Positions 11,055 through 21,935 of a stretch of DNA of 64,000 nt are shown here, piece by piece. The stretch is from Inia geoffrensis. Lineage: Eukaryota > Chordata > Mammalia > Artiodactyla > Iniidae. The stretch spans positions 5,337,001-5,401,000 of the forward strand of contig CM070899.1 of NCBI GenBank assembly GCA_036417435.1. Direction: 5' to 3'. The notes below the pieces were generated by a model. It was not told the DNA's origin. It ran no database searches and saw only the letters and a program-made list of their open reading frames with translations. Position 1 is the first letter of the stretch; every line of letters begins with the position of its first letter. The translations under genes and the position numbers were made by a program.

Positions 11055-11510
11055 TTCTTTGGGTTGTAGGTGACAGATATTAATGGGAAAAAAATGGAAT
11101 TTATTAGTTCATACAGTATAAAAAAGTGGGCTCATGAATAAGCCTGGATTAAGCAGGGCGGAAAGCGGGACACACAAGCTCAGCGATGCCAGGAGAATTC
11201 GTTTTCTTTGGCCTTTGCTGAACCCTACTTCTCTCTCTGGCTTCACTAGCAGACCATCTTTCCCCACACAGTAGGAAAGAAGGTTACCAATGACTTGAGG
11301 CTTTCACGATTCTGACAGAGAAAACCAGCATCTTTCCTAATAGCTCTAGCCCATCAGGGGTCTCATGGAGGACTCTTAGATGACATGCCTGCACCTAAGC
11401 CAATCACCACAGTCAGGGGATTGAGTTTTGGCCGGGCCAGGACTGGGTTGTGTGCTACTCCAGAGTGGCGGTGAGTTGTCAGGCCCACACAAACTGCATG
11501 ACCAGGTCAA
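11055..11510. repeat. Unclassified mammalian interspersed repeat (tentative)
   Basis: The run 'gggaaaaaaatggaatttattag ... ggcttcactagcagaccatctttccccacacagtagg ... aagccaatcaccacagtcagggga' resembles a dispersed repeat I have seen in many mammalian genomes, but I cannot assign the family. Boundaries are rough. Confidence 0.4.
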
Positions 11511-11999
11511 GTTGCCAGGGAACTGAAAGCTAGCTCCCCTCTACTTAACCCCTCCTCTCCAAAGCGGCTGCTGGGCAAAACACAGTATCTTTCTAGCAAT
11601 AAATGCTATTCCAGCAAACAAACAGGTGTGCTAAAAAGTATTTTGACTGCCTCTCTCTTTTTAAAAATTTCTTGATCTTTGTGCAACATCTTACTTATTG
11701 AAATAACCTCAAGCTCATCTCTGTCTCTTTGGTCAGGTGCTAAAAAACAAATGACTTATGTGAAGTGGGTAAAGAATGCCCTGACATCTTAGCACCTCCC
11801 ATCAGTAAGATCTGTACTGGAAAGCAAAACCGCAGCAATTTTCTCCCCCTTACAGTCCTTGAAAAGAGCTACACTTTATCAAGGAAACATCAAGAGTAAT
11901 TCCATCAAGAGGGTGATACATTAGAAATTCCTTTAAAAAAAAAAAAAACCATCACAGATGGGCACATCTGAGAGAACGAGCATTGTAAAAAATAAAAGA
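11511..11999. other. No recognised feature
   Basis: Unremarkable AT-leaning DNA leading into the SINE at 12000. It ends with a short A run at 11935-11948. Confidence 0.3.
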
Positions 12000-12356
12000 G
12001 GGCTTCCATGGTGGTGCAGTGGTTAAGAATCAGCCTGCCAACGCAGGGGACATGGGTTCGAGCCCTGGTCTGGGAAAATCCCACATGCCGCGGAGCAACT
12101 AAGCCTGTGCGCCACAACTACTGAGCCTGCGCTCTAGAGCCCATGAGCCACAATTACTGAGCCCGCGCGCCACAACCACTGAAGCCCATGTGCCTAGAGC
12201 CCGTGCTCCGCAACAAGAGAAGCCACCACAGTGAGAAGCCCGCGCACCGCAACGAAGAGTAGCCCCCGCTCGCTGCAACTAGAGAAAGCCCGCGCACAGC
12301 AACGAAAACCCAACGCAGCCAAAAATAAATAAATAAATTTATTAAAGAAAAAAAAA
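12000..12356 (+). mobile_element. CHR-type SINE, long form
   Basis: It begins GGGCTTCCATGGTGGTGCAGTGGTTAAG with the B-box-like GGGTTCGAGCCC. The body holds repeated 'ccacaactactgagcc'-like modules, then 'gaagagtagcccccgctcgctgcaactagagaaagcc', and a tail of AAAT units. This is about 150 bases longer than the short A-tailed form and looks older. Compare 33541, 42990 and 47864. Confidence 0.9.
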
Positions 12357-12680
12357 GCTAACACGTGCACACTGTTGAATGATATTTACCACTTGGAACT
12401 GTCCAAAAATTTCTTGCTGCCAGGGACATGTGAGAAACACACAAAATAAACTGCCTTGGCAGTCCAAATTGGGGTACAACAAAGTGAATGACAGAAACAT
12501 GGTTCTTGATTTTCCAATTGAGTGACTTCATTAAACTCCAAAAACATAAAACCTAGCAAAAACACAATTGAGAAAGAAAATTCAAGGAACATTTAAAAAA
12601 AAACTTTTCAGTTGTAACATGTCAGCTACAGAACTCAGAGACACATAAGACAAAATTCATTCATTCATGGAACAACTTTT

Positions 12681-12891
12681 TTTATTTTTATTTTTTTTGC
12701 GGTACGCAGGCCTCTCACTGCTGTGGCCTCTCCCGTTGCGGAGCACAGGCTCCGGACGCGCAGGCTCAGCGGCCCTGGCTCACGGGCCCAGCTGCTCCGC
12801 GGCATGTGGGATCTTCCCGGACCGGGGCACGAACCCGTATCCCCTGCATCGGCAGGCGGCCTCTCAACCACTGCGCCACCAGGGAAGCCCC
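12681..12891 (-). mobile_element. CHR-type SINE, short form (antisense)
   Basis: The T-rich tail at 12681-12698 (interrupted by A) precedes GCGGTACGCAGG, and the copy ends CCAGGGAAGCCCC. Target-site duplication: CATGGAACAACTTTT (12666-12680) and CATGCAACAACTTTT (12892-12906), 14 of 15 identical. Open frames of 61-86 codons across it are SINE read-through. Confidence 0.94.
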
Positions 12892-13014
12892 CATGCAACA
12901 ACTTTTAATTGTCCTTCAAACAGCTAGTAGATGCCGTGTTAGGTACTAGGGCACTAAATGAACTTGGCAAATAACAACTGAAAAAAGAACTACGCGTTTT
13001 ACTGTTAACAAAGC

Positions 13015-13175
13015 ACTTTTGCGTATATAATCACACTTTTCCTCACAACCATATTTTACAGATAAGGCAAGTGAGACCCAAAAAGAACAAATGATTTGCC
13101 CCAAATTACACAGCCAGTAAGAGCAAAAGCCTGAACTCACACCTAAATGAGACTTCAAATCACAGGCTCTACTTA
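13015..13175 (-). repeat. MIR SINE (antisense)
   Basis: The text 'accatattttacagataaggcaagtgagacccaaaaag ... atttgccccaaattacacagccagtaag' follows the antisense MIR core closely. Confidence 0.65.
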
Positions 13176-13504
13176 TCATCTTCTTCCATTTATGTATTTT
13201 GCTCTGAATGTTCTCTTCTCCCCCCTCTTCTGATCCCCAGGCTCAGACTCTCCTTCCGCCGCAGCAGCATTTTCCAGAGTTAAAACTAAAAATTAAGTGT
13301 TAGGCAATAAAAGTTCCTTCATCAAACACACATGGGAAACTCGGGGCAAAATTCACACATATACACACACCCGCCGCTACAGGACTTCTCAGAGCCGTCA
13401 TGCTACTCTCCAGGGCATGGGGTGTGCAATTTTTCTCAAACAGCTGACCACAGAACTTTGTTCCCCATGAAGCCCCTTGTATGACTAAGACAGCAGTCAA
13501 AAGC

Positions 13505-13695
13505 ACAGGTCTGAGTCAGACGGCCCTGGGTTCAAGTGCCAGCTCTGTGTGATGCGGGACAAGTTGTGAAACAGATATGACAATAACAGCAGCTGTCTCA
13601 TAGGATTCCTATGAGGACGGTAGTACATGTGTTCATGCCTACAAAGTGCTTAGCAGGTTACAATGATCACAGTCAGGACTCAATAAATGTGATAT
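13505..13695 (+). repeat. MIR SINE (sense)
   Basis: It reads 'ctgagtcagacggccctgggttcaagtgccagctctg', then 'gtctcataggattcctatgagga', then 'aaagtgcttagcaggtta ... ctcaataaatgtg': a nearly complete MIR in the sense direction. Confidence 0.7.
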
Positions 13696-13804
13696 ATTCA
13701 CTTATCCAATGAAACATTATATAAAACAGATAGTGCCAGAATACCTCACAGACTCTGTTTTACAAAATTAGGGTCAGAATGATAAAAACAAGCATTGACT
13801 TTTT

Positions 13805-14010
13805 AGTTGGAAGACCTAGATCCAATTTCCAGCTTTACCAATTAAGCAGATGTGTGACTCTGAGGAAGTGACCTAACCTCTCTGAACCTTAGGTGCCTCT
13901 TAGATAAGATGGTAATAATAATGCCTAGCTCATAGGATTGTTGGGAAAATTAGAGATGATAACAAAAGTGCCTGGAATATGGCGGGTACAGGTGCACATG
14001 TGTTATCTTG
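13805..14010 (+). repeat. MIR SINE (sense)
   Basis: It reads 'gaagacctagatccaatttccagctttacca', 'gtgtgactctgaggaagtgacctaacctctctgaacctt' and 'aatgcctagctcataggattgttggg'. It is a second sense MIR directly after the first one. Confidence 0.7.
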
Positions 14011-14309
14011 TTTGCATCTGAGACTAGAAGAACCAGAAAAACTTTTCATTGAAATATGTAATGACTCTTTAAACTTCACATGCATTTTTACTAGCTCAAA
14101 CCTTTTCTAAGTCCCTACAGCTTTGAAACCCTACCACCTGGCCCTTCCAGGCCTTCCTGCTGGTCTACTGCCTGGACAGACCCTGCCCGTGCACAGCAGG
14201 TCCTGCTCCCTAGACTCAGTACCTCTCTCAAAATCCCAATCACGCCTCCGTGCTCAGTAATGAACAGACGTCAGAGAGGCAGCAAGTTGTCCTTTTTCCT
14301 GCCGTTTCC

Positions 14310-14640
14310 CCTTCTAGGGCCTAGAACAATGACTGGCATATGGCAGAGGGTTTTAAATAAGTCATAAAAATGAGCAAATGAAAAGTGCTGAGAAGCCAGG
14401 CTGCATCCAGCTCTGCTCAAGTGTGACAGATGGGATGAAGATGCATCAAACACTGCTTCTGCCTTCAAGTATCTCTCAGTCTAGTCAGGAGAATAAGACT
14501 GAGAAACATTAAATATTAGATTATGTGTTATACAGCTTGAGTGCTCTATGGGAGTTCAGTGAAAGGAGAATGTATTTGGGCAACAGAGGTCAGAAAAGGC
14601 TCCTGAAGGTAGTGTGTGCAGTCCTGGGTTTTGAAGGGTT
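14310..14640. repeat. L2-like LINE material (tentative)
   Basis: The text 'agggcctagaacaatgactggcatatggca' looks like the L2 3' end. The following 'cttctgccttcaagtatctctcagtctagtcagg ... gtcagaaaaggctcctgaaggtag' is a common old mammalian repeat text. The family call is uncertain. Confidence 0.4.
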
Positions 14641-14763
14641 TCATGGGAAGAAAACACGGTTTTGACAGGAAAAGAGTAAAGGGACGAAGTAGGTGATTAA
14701 ATAGTTAATTGCACTAGGGGATCCTAAGTAAAGAAAAACGTATGGGTGAATCCTGTGAGTTAA

Positions 14764-15344
14764 TGATCAGTCAAGAAAGCAGGTTTGCTTAACCACAAAA
14801 CCGAACAGGCTTGCTTAGCAACAAAACCATGCAACAGAAGCATGAGACATGCCCCCCCAAAAACACTAAAACAATGGTGGAATGAGGCCCACATCCTGCC
14901 CAGTGAGGCCAGTAAGTTAGTGAATCCTAGGACATGCTCCTCTACACACATGAAAAACAAAAATGTGAGGAAAAGGTGACATTACACTGAAACCTGACAC
15001 GGTTTACCGCATTTCAGTGTACGTTACCGCCGTTTTGCTCGTTTCCACGGCTCCGTGACAGTCCCATTTCGCCAATGTAGGGGCAAGAGAACTCCCCCGC
15101 CCGCCGTGGAGGAGGAGCTGATGGTGGAGGCCTGACGTCTGCTTAAGAGGGAGGACGAAGGTGGTCTTCTCCCCCGCCCCACTTCTCCTTAGATTATAAA
15201 CTGTGGCCCACTAAGTTCTGAGGGCGGCACTCCCTTGCCTGCCCGCTTGTATCTCTCACAAGCATCCTATACTTACTAATAAACTCTTTGCTTACCTGTC
15301 ACTCTGCCTCTCGCTGAATTCTTGAAACGCGTTCTGTGGTTTCA
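14764..15344 (+). mobile_element. Solo LTR of an endogenous retrovirus (ERV1/gamma-like)
   Basis: It has a TG (14764) to CA (15344) span of 581 bases. A TATA-like TATAAA lies at 15195-15200, AATAAA at 15278-15283, and pyrimidine-rich U5-like text 'ctgtcactctgcctctcgctgaattctt' follows, the U3-R-U5 order of retroviral LTRs. The flanks GTTAA (14759-14763) and GTTTA (15345-15349) may be a decayed target duplication. No primer-binding site or gag-pol-like reading frame follows, so it is a solo LTR left by recombination between the two LTRs of a provirus. The U3 carries a 10-bp inverted repeat at 14983-15021. Confidence 0.65.
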
Positions 15345-15349
15345 GTTTA

Positions 15350-16598
15350 GAGACGGGGAAGCAAAGTGGCACGTGCAGATCTGTGACTAAATCCGTTTTT
15401 TGGAGCAGAGGGAAGATTCCTGGGAGTTAAGCTTTAAGAGAGAGCACGCAGTCAGGCCACAGACGGTTTCATTCGCAGAAGTCAAAGGGGAGCTGCACTG
15501 GCGGTGGACAGAGTTCTATTGCAACTTGGTAAAGGGCCGTCCCCCCGATACTAGGACTTGTTCCCCGCATTGCCCACCTTTCTTTGAGGCAGGCTGTATT
15601 TAAGTTTTCAGTCAGGGCGGGGTGAGCTGATTCACACTTCGAATCATGACAGGAACCTGATTATCATAATGCCCCAACCAAGACCAGGAAACCAAACAGT
15701 TTTATCAACTGTAGCAAAACATATCTGCCTTCCTCCACCTTAGGAATCTCTAAGGCCCTCAACTCTTCAGTAAGTTGGTGAATAAGGAAAATACACAGTC
15801 TTCACTCTGGCTCTGGAAGTGCTCCAAGGTTCATTCGACTATGAAAGCATCCTCTCTCCAGGAAAAGGAATTTCATCACTGAGTACAAACACTTCTTTAA
15901 ATCATACAGTTTTGTCTGATGTCCTGTTCATAAACGTATATCCAACCGCATAGTTTTACCCATCTCCCCATCTCTCCTAGGAAGGCTCTATCTTGACTCA
16001 ATACACAGCTTCTGATCCACGGCACACAGTGAAACAGGAAGGACAGAGCTTCTGAATACCCCGGAGGGAGCCCCGGAGGGACCACCCACCTTCCTGCTCC
16101 GGGTTCTCTTTCCTATGACCCTGGGCTCCAGGGGCATAGGGGTGATCTCAGGGACGGAAGGGCTCCCCGTTTCCAGTTTTCTCCAGTACCTCCACAAATA
16201 AACGCAGGCTGCCTTTTCTCTCCTCCAGCCCTCGTGCTGAGGAAGACGGAGGCCAAGCTAGTCTCAACGACGCACAGCGAGATCCGTCCTGGCCTCGGGC
16301 AGGCCCTGCAGTGGCTGACTGGAGTGAAAACAATCCCACTTACTTGTAACCGGGTTCAGGATGAACTCAAGAGCCACAGGACCAGTTACCAAACCCAACA
16401 GACCACAAACCAGCAGGCCGTCAGCTCTAGACCCAGCGTTGTGTCTGTACGAGCCCCACACACTCAACACACCTGGGTTCAATCTGCCGCAGGAGGCGCC
16501 AGCTGAACTTGAAAGCACGTGTGACAGCGCCTTTCATTAACCAGGGCTCCTGACTTTCCCACGCTCCCGCATGGCCGTCATCTTGTTCTCTCTGAACC
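15350..16598. other. No recognised feature
   Basis: Moderate-GC DNA without a repeat I can name. The open frames (62-90 codons) have no recognisable domain. Confidence 0.35.
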
Positions 16599-16599
16599 A

Positions 16600-16730
16600 C
16601 ATAAATTATTATTTGTATTTTCCAGGTGGACCAACTACATCCCAGTGAAGTTAAGTGGCGTATCTAAGGTAACACAGTATCATTAGAACCTAGGGCTTTC
16701 AGGTTCCTAAGCTCAGGTTCTCCCCACACA
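16600..16730 (-). repeat. MIR SINE (antisense)
   Basis: The text 'ttattatttgtattttccaggtggacc', then 'gtgaagttaagtggcgtatctaaggtaacacagta' and 'tagaacctagggctt', matches the antisense MIR core. Confidence 0.6.
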
Positions 16731-16749
16731 CTCCAGCTAGGGAGGTGTG

Positions 16750-16875
16750 TCACCAGCGGAGCCTTGAAAAAAAAAATGGACACGCCTGGACTCCACCTCT
16801 GAATACCTGGACTCGGTAGGTTTGAGGTGCGACCTGGGCACCTGTGGCATGTTTCAGTGCACCCTCCCAGTAGGG
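16750..16875 (+). mobile_element. hAT-Charlie-type MITE fragment
   Basis: The run 'gcgga gccttgaaaaaa ... cctggactccacctctgaatacc' followed by 'cctgggcacctgtggcatgtt' follows the short hAT elements whose text includes 'cctgggccccacccc ... tactgaatcag ... cctgggcatctg'. Diverged. Confidence 0.45.
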
Positions 16876-17084
16876 AACCATTACGGGGGATCCCCCAGTT
16901 GAGGTCTCCAGTGGCTTCTCCTGAGGCCCAGCAGAGCTGCCCCAGGATGTACTCCGCCACATCCACAACAGCGCCCGCTGGGTAGAATGGTGCTCTCCAC
17001 AGAGTTCCCCTCCGTAATTCACTCTGCTTCCCCCCAAAGGAGGGCTCACACACCGAACCTGTCCAGTGCGGCCCATGTCAGTTC

Positions 17085-17580
17085 AACAGACATCTATTGC
17101 TCATGTCAGTCTCTGGAGATAAAGAGATATGACCCGGAGGAATACAGAGCAATGAGGAACGGGCCACGGACTAACTAGGGAGGCACTGGGACAACGCTGA
17201 CACTCGATGGTGGGCTCTGGCTATGTTATCATGATTAGGCAGGAAGCGGCAGCGTCCCAGTTATGTCGACTTCAGGGAACTTAATTAATCTCTCAGCCCA
17301 GTGAATCTGTGTGCCAACCAAGCCGAGATCCAGGCTCTCAGCTGATCAGTCACACCACAGTCAGTTCACTGTGTCATAAACATTTCAGCAGCAAACAGGA
17401 TTATCTTCCACGGACTGACTGCTGGCATTCTGAGTCTGAATGCCAAGGAAATGGGGAGATCAGAGGTGCTCCCCACCCTTAAGAGTGTGTCAGGTCTCCT
17501 TCCTGGCTCCTGTGTAATTTCTAATCCAGGATGATGGTCTGAATTAAATGCTCTGCTGCTTAAGGTAAATTAAAGGAATT
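17085..17580. other. No clear feature (weak L2-like text at the start)
   Basis: The first 100 bases ('caacagacatctattgctcatgtcagtctctggagataaagagatatgacc') resemble antisense L2 3' text. Nothing else is recognised. Confidence 0.3.
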
Positions 17581-17589
17581 AATTTATTG

Positions 17590-17755
17590 AGTATCTACTA
17601 AGTGCCAGGAACCCTGCCAGATGCTTTATATAAGTAATCTCATTTAATCAACACAGTAGCTCTGGGAGGTAAGTAATACCCCCATCTTACAGACAGGCAG
17701 ACTAAACCACGAAGAACTTAGGTAACTTGTGCGAAGTAAAAAGCCAGCACTGCAA
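17590..17755 (-). repeat. MIR SINE (antisense)
   Basis: The text 'attgagtatctactaagtgccaggaaccctgccag ... taatcaacacagtagctctgggagg ... cttacagacaggcagactaaacc' is the typical antisense MIR order. Confidence 0.65.
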
Positions 17756-18063
17756 AACATGTGTTTCCCACGAATACTCACACGTTCCCTAAAGGTGAAA
17801 AATGTGTACCTCTGCAAAATAGTGACCTTCAGGGAAGAGAGAAGTGACCATCATGAGGAAAAGACAACCAGGTTGGGTTACCCTGAAAAGAGTGAGAAAA
17901 AGTCCCTTCTCCTCAGGTTTTACCAGCCAAAATATGGCTAAGAGCACACTGCCCCTGGCTCCCGGCTCCCCGGGCCTCAGCTCCTGCACACTGCTGCCAA
18001 CAGCCCTTCCCTTTATTTTCACCCACCCAAATCCTATGCTTCTCTATGACTCGCTCCAAGAGA

Positions 18064-18090
18064 CGGCCCGGCCCGGCCCGGCCCGGCCCG
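18064..18090. repeat. (GGCCC)n short tandem repeat
   Basis: Five exact GGCCC units plus edges, 27 bases, pure GC. No CpG island surrounds it. Confidence 0.95.
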
Positions 18091-18665
18091 CAAGTCTCCC
18101 TAACTTCCACAACAGAAAAACCAGATCCTCCTCCCAGCCCAGGCACCTTATCTGGACCCCTGTGGAACTTCCCCTGGTTGTCCCTGGATTCCTTTCATCT
18201 TTGGCCACCCCCACGCCATGCTTTTGGTGTTGGTTCAGCACCTTCTCGGGGACAGTAATTCCCTGAGGGCAGGCCCAAGGATGACACATATTTGCATTTT
18301 CTACTGATGTTCAGGAAGTGGTCTGTTGGGTGAAGGGCTATCCTAATAGCAAAAAGGCCCTCCCACCTCCCAAAGGACACACCTACACAGTTGGGAGACT
18401 CTTCTGCAACCATCCTAAGTAAATAGCAAGAGTTACACAGACCCAAGCTGGTGTCCCATTCTGGGGCTTATTCCTCTAGGTAACGAGTCCAGTTAAAATT
18501 CTTTCCTCTTAGTTCACTTTTCCTTTGTTTTCTACGTAAGAGACCAGAATGCTAAGCAAAGAGAAATGGGAGATGGAAACAAAACTTGTTTTAGAAAGCA
18601 GCACTTGAACCGGTAAACTATGAACTGATTCCAAAATATAAAATGCAAACACTTTGAGCACAGTT
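18091..18665. other. No recognised feature
   Basis: A 140-codon open frame crosses 17844-18266, including the GGCCC repeat. It is Pro/Ser-rich and low in information. No splice or domain evidence supports it. Confidence 0.35.
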
Positions 18666-18669
18666 TTAT

Positions 18670-18810
18670 AATGTATACACTTCTTTCCTATATGTTATCC
18701 TCAAAATAGCCCTTTTCCTCCAAGAGAGGTAAAGAGAGATAAAGTGACTTCTGCAAGGTCCCAGCTTTTAAATTTACATTGTATGAACTGCAGGGGAGTC
18801 TGGTTCCACA
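18670..18810 (-). repeat. MIR-like fragment (antisense)
   Basis: The text 'gagaggtaaagagagataaagtgacttctgcaaggtcccagct' follows the antisense MIR core with many changes. Confidence 0.45.
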
Positions 18811-19655
18811 ACACTGCTTCGCTTTGAGGGAAACTCAACAACTGTTAACACTTACTTAATAACGGAGAATAGACCGGTATTTTTAAATATACCTGCGTGG
18901 CCATCCTACAGCTAAATTATCTGTTTCGCAAAATAACTTTTGCTTGTGGCTAGACAGACACTCGGCGAAACTGTCACGATGATGAAACTTGTCTGTCCTT
19001 CCCTCTCTGCTGCTCTACTTTTCTCTCCCTCAACCCTCCACCCTCCGCCCATGCACTCCAACCAGGTGCCCCTACCACCCCCTACTAAAGACCCACGTGG
19101 CTGTGCATACTAATAGCCCTGGGGGATCAGACAGCGTGACTGTAAGCTCCCCGAAGTTAGGGGCTGTGACTTATTCAATTAAAGTTATTCTAATGCCCAC
19201 AATATCAGTAGTGTAGACATTTAATAGTCAGACATTTACTAATCCCTCCTAGAGCTGATATAGGCTAATAGTTGGTAGTGAGGTAAGATGACTAAGATAA
19301 CGCCTCCTGGCCTCCAAGAGCTCATACTTTAGTAGGGTAGAAGGATGTGAAAGAAACTGATTGTTACACAACTGCACTACAGTAAGTACTGTTGATACAT
19401 AGCTACATCACTAGGAGCCCTCGGAGCTAGGAGGAGGGGTCAGTCTGTTCTACCCTTGGGGGCAGAATATTCCTCTTCTAGTCCCAGGCTTTTCCCACAG
19501 TCAGGGAGGTGAGCCAAGTGCCTGGAGCTACAAGAGGCTCTGGGCCCAGAGGAGAGACTCAGAAAGGCTGTGCTGGCTGGAAGACACAAGGTCAATTCAT
19601 AGGATGGCATTCTCGGCCCAGAGTATCAGAGAAAGAAGGACTGAACTGAAGTTGA
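18811..19655. other. Weak old L2-like text; otherwise nothing recognised
   Basis: The stretch 19115-19210 ('gactgtaagctccccgaagttaggggctgtgactta') resembles an L2 3' end. The stretch 19240-19420 ('ctcctggcctccaagagctcatactttagtagggtag') resembles an antisense L2-type repeat. Both are tentative. Confidence 0.35.
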
Positions 19656-19659
19656 CCAG

Positions 19660-19880
19660 ATCCCCATAACTGCTGGGTGACTTCAGGAAAATTACCTCAC
19701 CCCTTTGAGCCTCCGTTCTCATTTCCTTCACTCACTTACCATTATTTATGGATTGGAGGTTTGGGGACAGTCCCATGTCTCTGAGCCTCTGTTTTCATTT
19801 TTACGTGGGTTAAAGTTACCAGGGGTAAAGCAGCTAGCAGTGTCTGGTACATAGTAGGTGCTCAGTGATCACGTTTCTGT
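19660..19880 (+). repeat. MIR SINE (sense), possibly with an internal insertion
   Basis: It carries 'aactgctgggtgacttcaggaaaattacctcacccctttgagcctcc' and, after an interruption, 'ctctgagcctctgttttcattttta' and 'cagtgtctggtacatagtaggtgctcag'. The 'gagcctc ... tttcattt' segment appears twice, so it may be duplicated. Confidence 0.55.
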
Positions 19881-20097
19881 ACCTTTCCTTTCCCTGCCCA
19901 GCCCAGTTGCCATGTCCTGTTGATCTGAGATTTATTTCCTCACCACTATGTGAAAGTCACTGTACCTAAATATGTTTCTTCAAGGGACTACAGGACCCTG
20001 GGAAACGAGAGGGACTAAGCTGGCTTGGGCTCTGGACACTCAAACGGGGTGGTGGGGCTCTCCTCGTGTGCGAGCTTCAGGTCTTCCCTGATGCCAC

Positions 20098-20313
20098 TTT
20101 TTTTTTTTTTTTTTTTTTCTGTCGGTACGCGGGCCTCTCACTGCTGTGGCCTCTCCCGTTGCGGAGCACAGGCCCCGGACGCGCAGGCTCAGCGGCCATG
20201 GCTCACGGGCCCAGCCGCTCCGCGGCATGTGGGATCTTCCCAGACTGGGGCACGAACCCGTGTCCCCTGTATTGGCAGGCGGACTCTCAACCACTGCGCC
20301 ACTGGGGAAGCCC
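20098..20313 (-). mobile_element. CHR-type SINE, short form (antisense)
   Basis: A T-tail of 21 bases (20098-20118), CTGTCGGTACGCGGG, then the GC-rich body to the mutated end CACTGGGGAAGCCC. Several open frames of 60-114 codons cross it in all frames; they are read-through. No clear target-site duplication. Confidence 0.93.
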
Positions 20314-20319
20314 TCCAAC

Positions 20320-21380
20320 TGTGGATTTTAAATACTGGAGTTGGTATACCACATTCCTTCTGGAAATAAATCAGGATAAGTGGCAGGAATTCTGAGAAAA
20401 CAGCGGTTTCTGATTTCGGTTCCATTCTCACTTGAGGGATTATGAAGCCGAAAATCACATTTCAAACTCCTTATTCCAGGGTCGGTAAGGGGATGCAGTC
20501 ATTATTCTGGGTCTAGAGGTGGAGGAAAAACTAGACAGTATGCCACAAAGTTGTCTCCAGCAGGGCTCAGAGGATAGCCTCTGTGGGGTGCAGTTAACAG
20601 GTAAATGTTGACTTAATAAACTATCAGTTCAGCACACATCTCGCCTAAGTTTTTTTTTTTTTTTTTAAAAGCAAAAACACAAATGCAGTGTGTCTCCCAG
20701 CACGGGCAGCTAGAACAGCTGGCCTGGTGTTAGGACAACACAGTCTTGCAGTCAGTGGAAGGCAGAAACCCCCTAACCAGCTGGAAAATGCCGGCTCGGC
20801 CTCTCAAGCTCTCGGGACCCTGCAGCTCTCCAGGCTTGGTCCCTGGGCACGTCATGACAATCAGCAGCCCATTCTAGAGCGAGGGCATCGCGGAGATTCC
20901 TCATGAAATGTGCTCGCAGTTCTCTGACACTCCTGCCATGCGGGTGTGCTGAGGACACTTCACATTTTTCTCAGGAGGTCACATGTCGGGTTTTCGACAT
21001 GCTCTTCTGAACCAGCACGCTCGGCGGGCACCATGGTACCATCCCAGGCCTGCGCCGAGCTGGCCAGAGAGCTTTCTTGCTTTTTCTTCCTTATTAAGTC
21101 CTCGTGAAAATGAACTGCGTCCGCCACTTACTAAGGCCTTACTGTGTGTCAAGCAGTTTTAGGCACTAAGGAGATAAAGTTAAAAAGACAGGATTGACAG
21201 ACCACATTGGAACTCAGAGTCCAGTAGGGAGTAACGGCAGGTAAACGTGTCTGTCAATCAGACTTCCTTTTAAAATGAACGTGGCCCTTGCGCTCTTGGC
21301 GTTGGGTGTGTGTATGGAGGGCTGTGTCCACAGATAACCTGATGGAGACCCCCAGGGTCCTCTCCTCCCTTTATACTCAT
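20320..21380. other. No clear gene; T run and weak old repeat text
   Basis: A T run lies at 20650-20666. The segment at 21105-21250 ('cttactaaggccttactgtgtgtcaagcagttttaggc ... actcagagtccagtaggg') has an old antisense L2/MIR-type look. No supported gene. Confidence 0.35.
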
Positions 21381-21384
21381 GTGG

Positions 21385-21580
21385 AAAGAGTGCTATAATT
21401 TATTAAGTAAGTTTATGTTATCTCATTCAATTCTAACAGTATATAGACTTTCTTGGCAAGAACAACTATCCCCATTTTCAGTTGAGAAAATGGAGACTTC
21501 AGAACGATGAAGAGGCTGGCCAGGCCCACAAAGGAGCACACGGCAGAATGAGGATTATAAAGCAAGTCCCCTGGTTCTCG
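21385..21580 (-). repeat. MIR SINE (antisense)
   Basis: The text 'attcaattctaacagtatatag ... aactatccccattttcagttgagaaaatggagac ... gaagaggctggccaggcccac' has the antisense MIR order. Confidence 0.6.
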
Positions 21581-21764
21581 TCCCAGTGTTCCCTTCCACC
21601 GCCACTCCATGAGCGTGCCCCCCTCACGCCGGCACCCCCGCCCTGGCCCACCTGCCCATACCTGAACTGCAGCTTCTGCTCCTCCCTGTACCTCCCTCCT
21701 TGCCTCTGCCTCAGACTTCCCACCTCAACGACAACAACAACAACAACGTCTGCTTTCCCCAAGC

Positions 21765-21935
21765 CAATGGTTCTCAAAGTCTGGTCCCCAGAACTGCAGC
21801 ATCAGAAAACCTGGGAACTTATCGGACACACAGATCCTGAAGCCCCATCCCAGACCTGCTAGATCTGAAACTCTGGGGGTGGGTTTTCATGAGCCCTCCG
21901 GGTGATTCTGCGGCGTGCCATAGCTTCAGGACCAA
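21765..21935 (+). mobile_element. hAT-Charlie-type MITE (MER5-like)
   Basis: It reads 'ggttctcaaagtctggtccccagaactgcagcatcag', then 'cccatcccagacctgctagatctgaaactctgggggtggg', then 'gagccctccgggtgattctg', a nearly complete MER5-type non-autonomous element. Confidence 0.75.

Noticed and set aside
14764..16600. A complete endogenous retrovirus downstream of the LTR
   Set aside because: No primer-binding site, no gag-, pol- or env-like frame and no second LTR follow in the window.
18000..18300. A CpG island promoter around the GGCCC array
   Set aside because: CpG is frequent only within the 27-base array; the flanks are CpG-poor and no first exon is visible.
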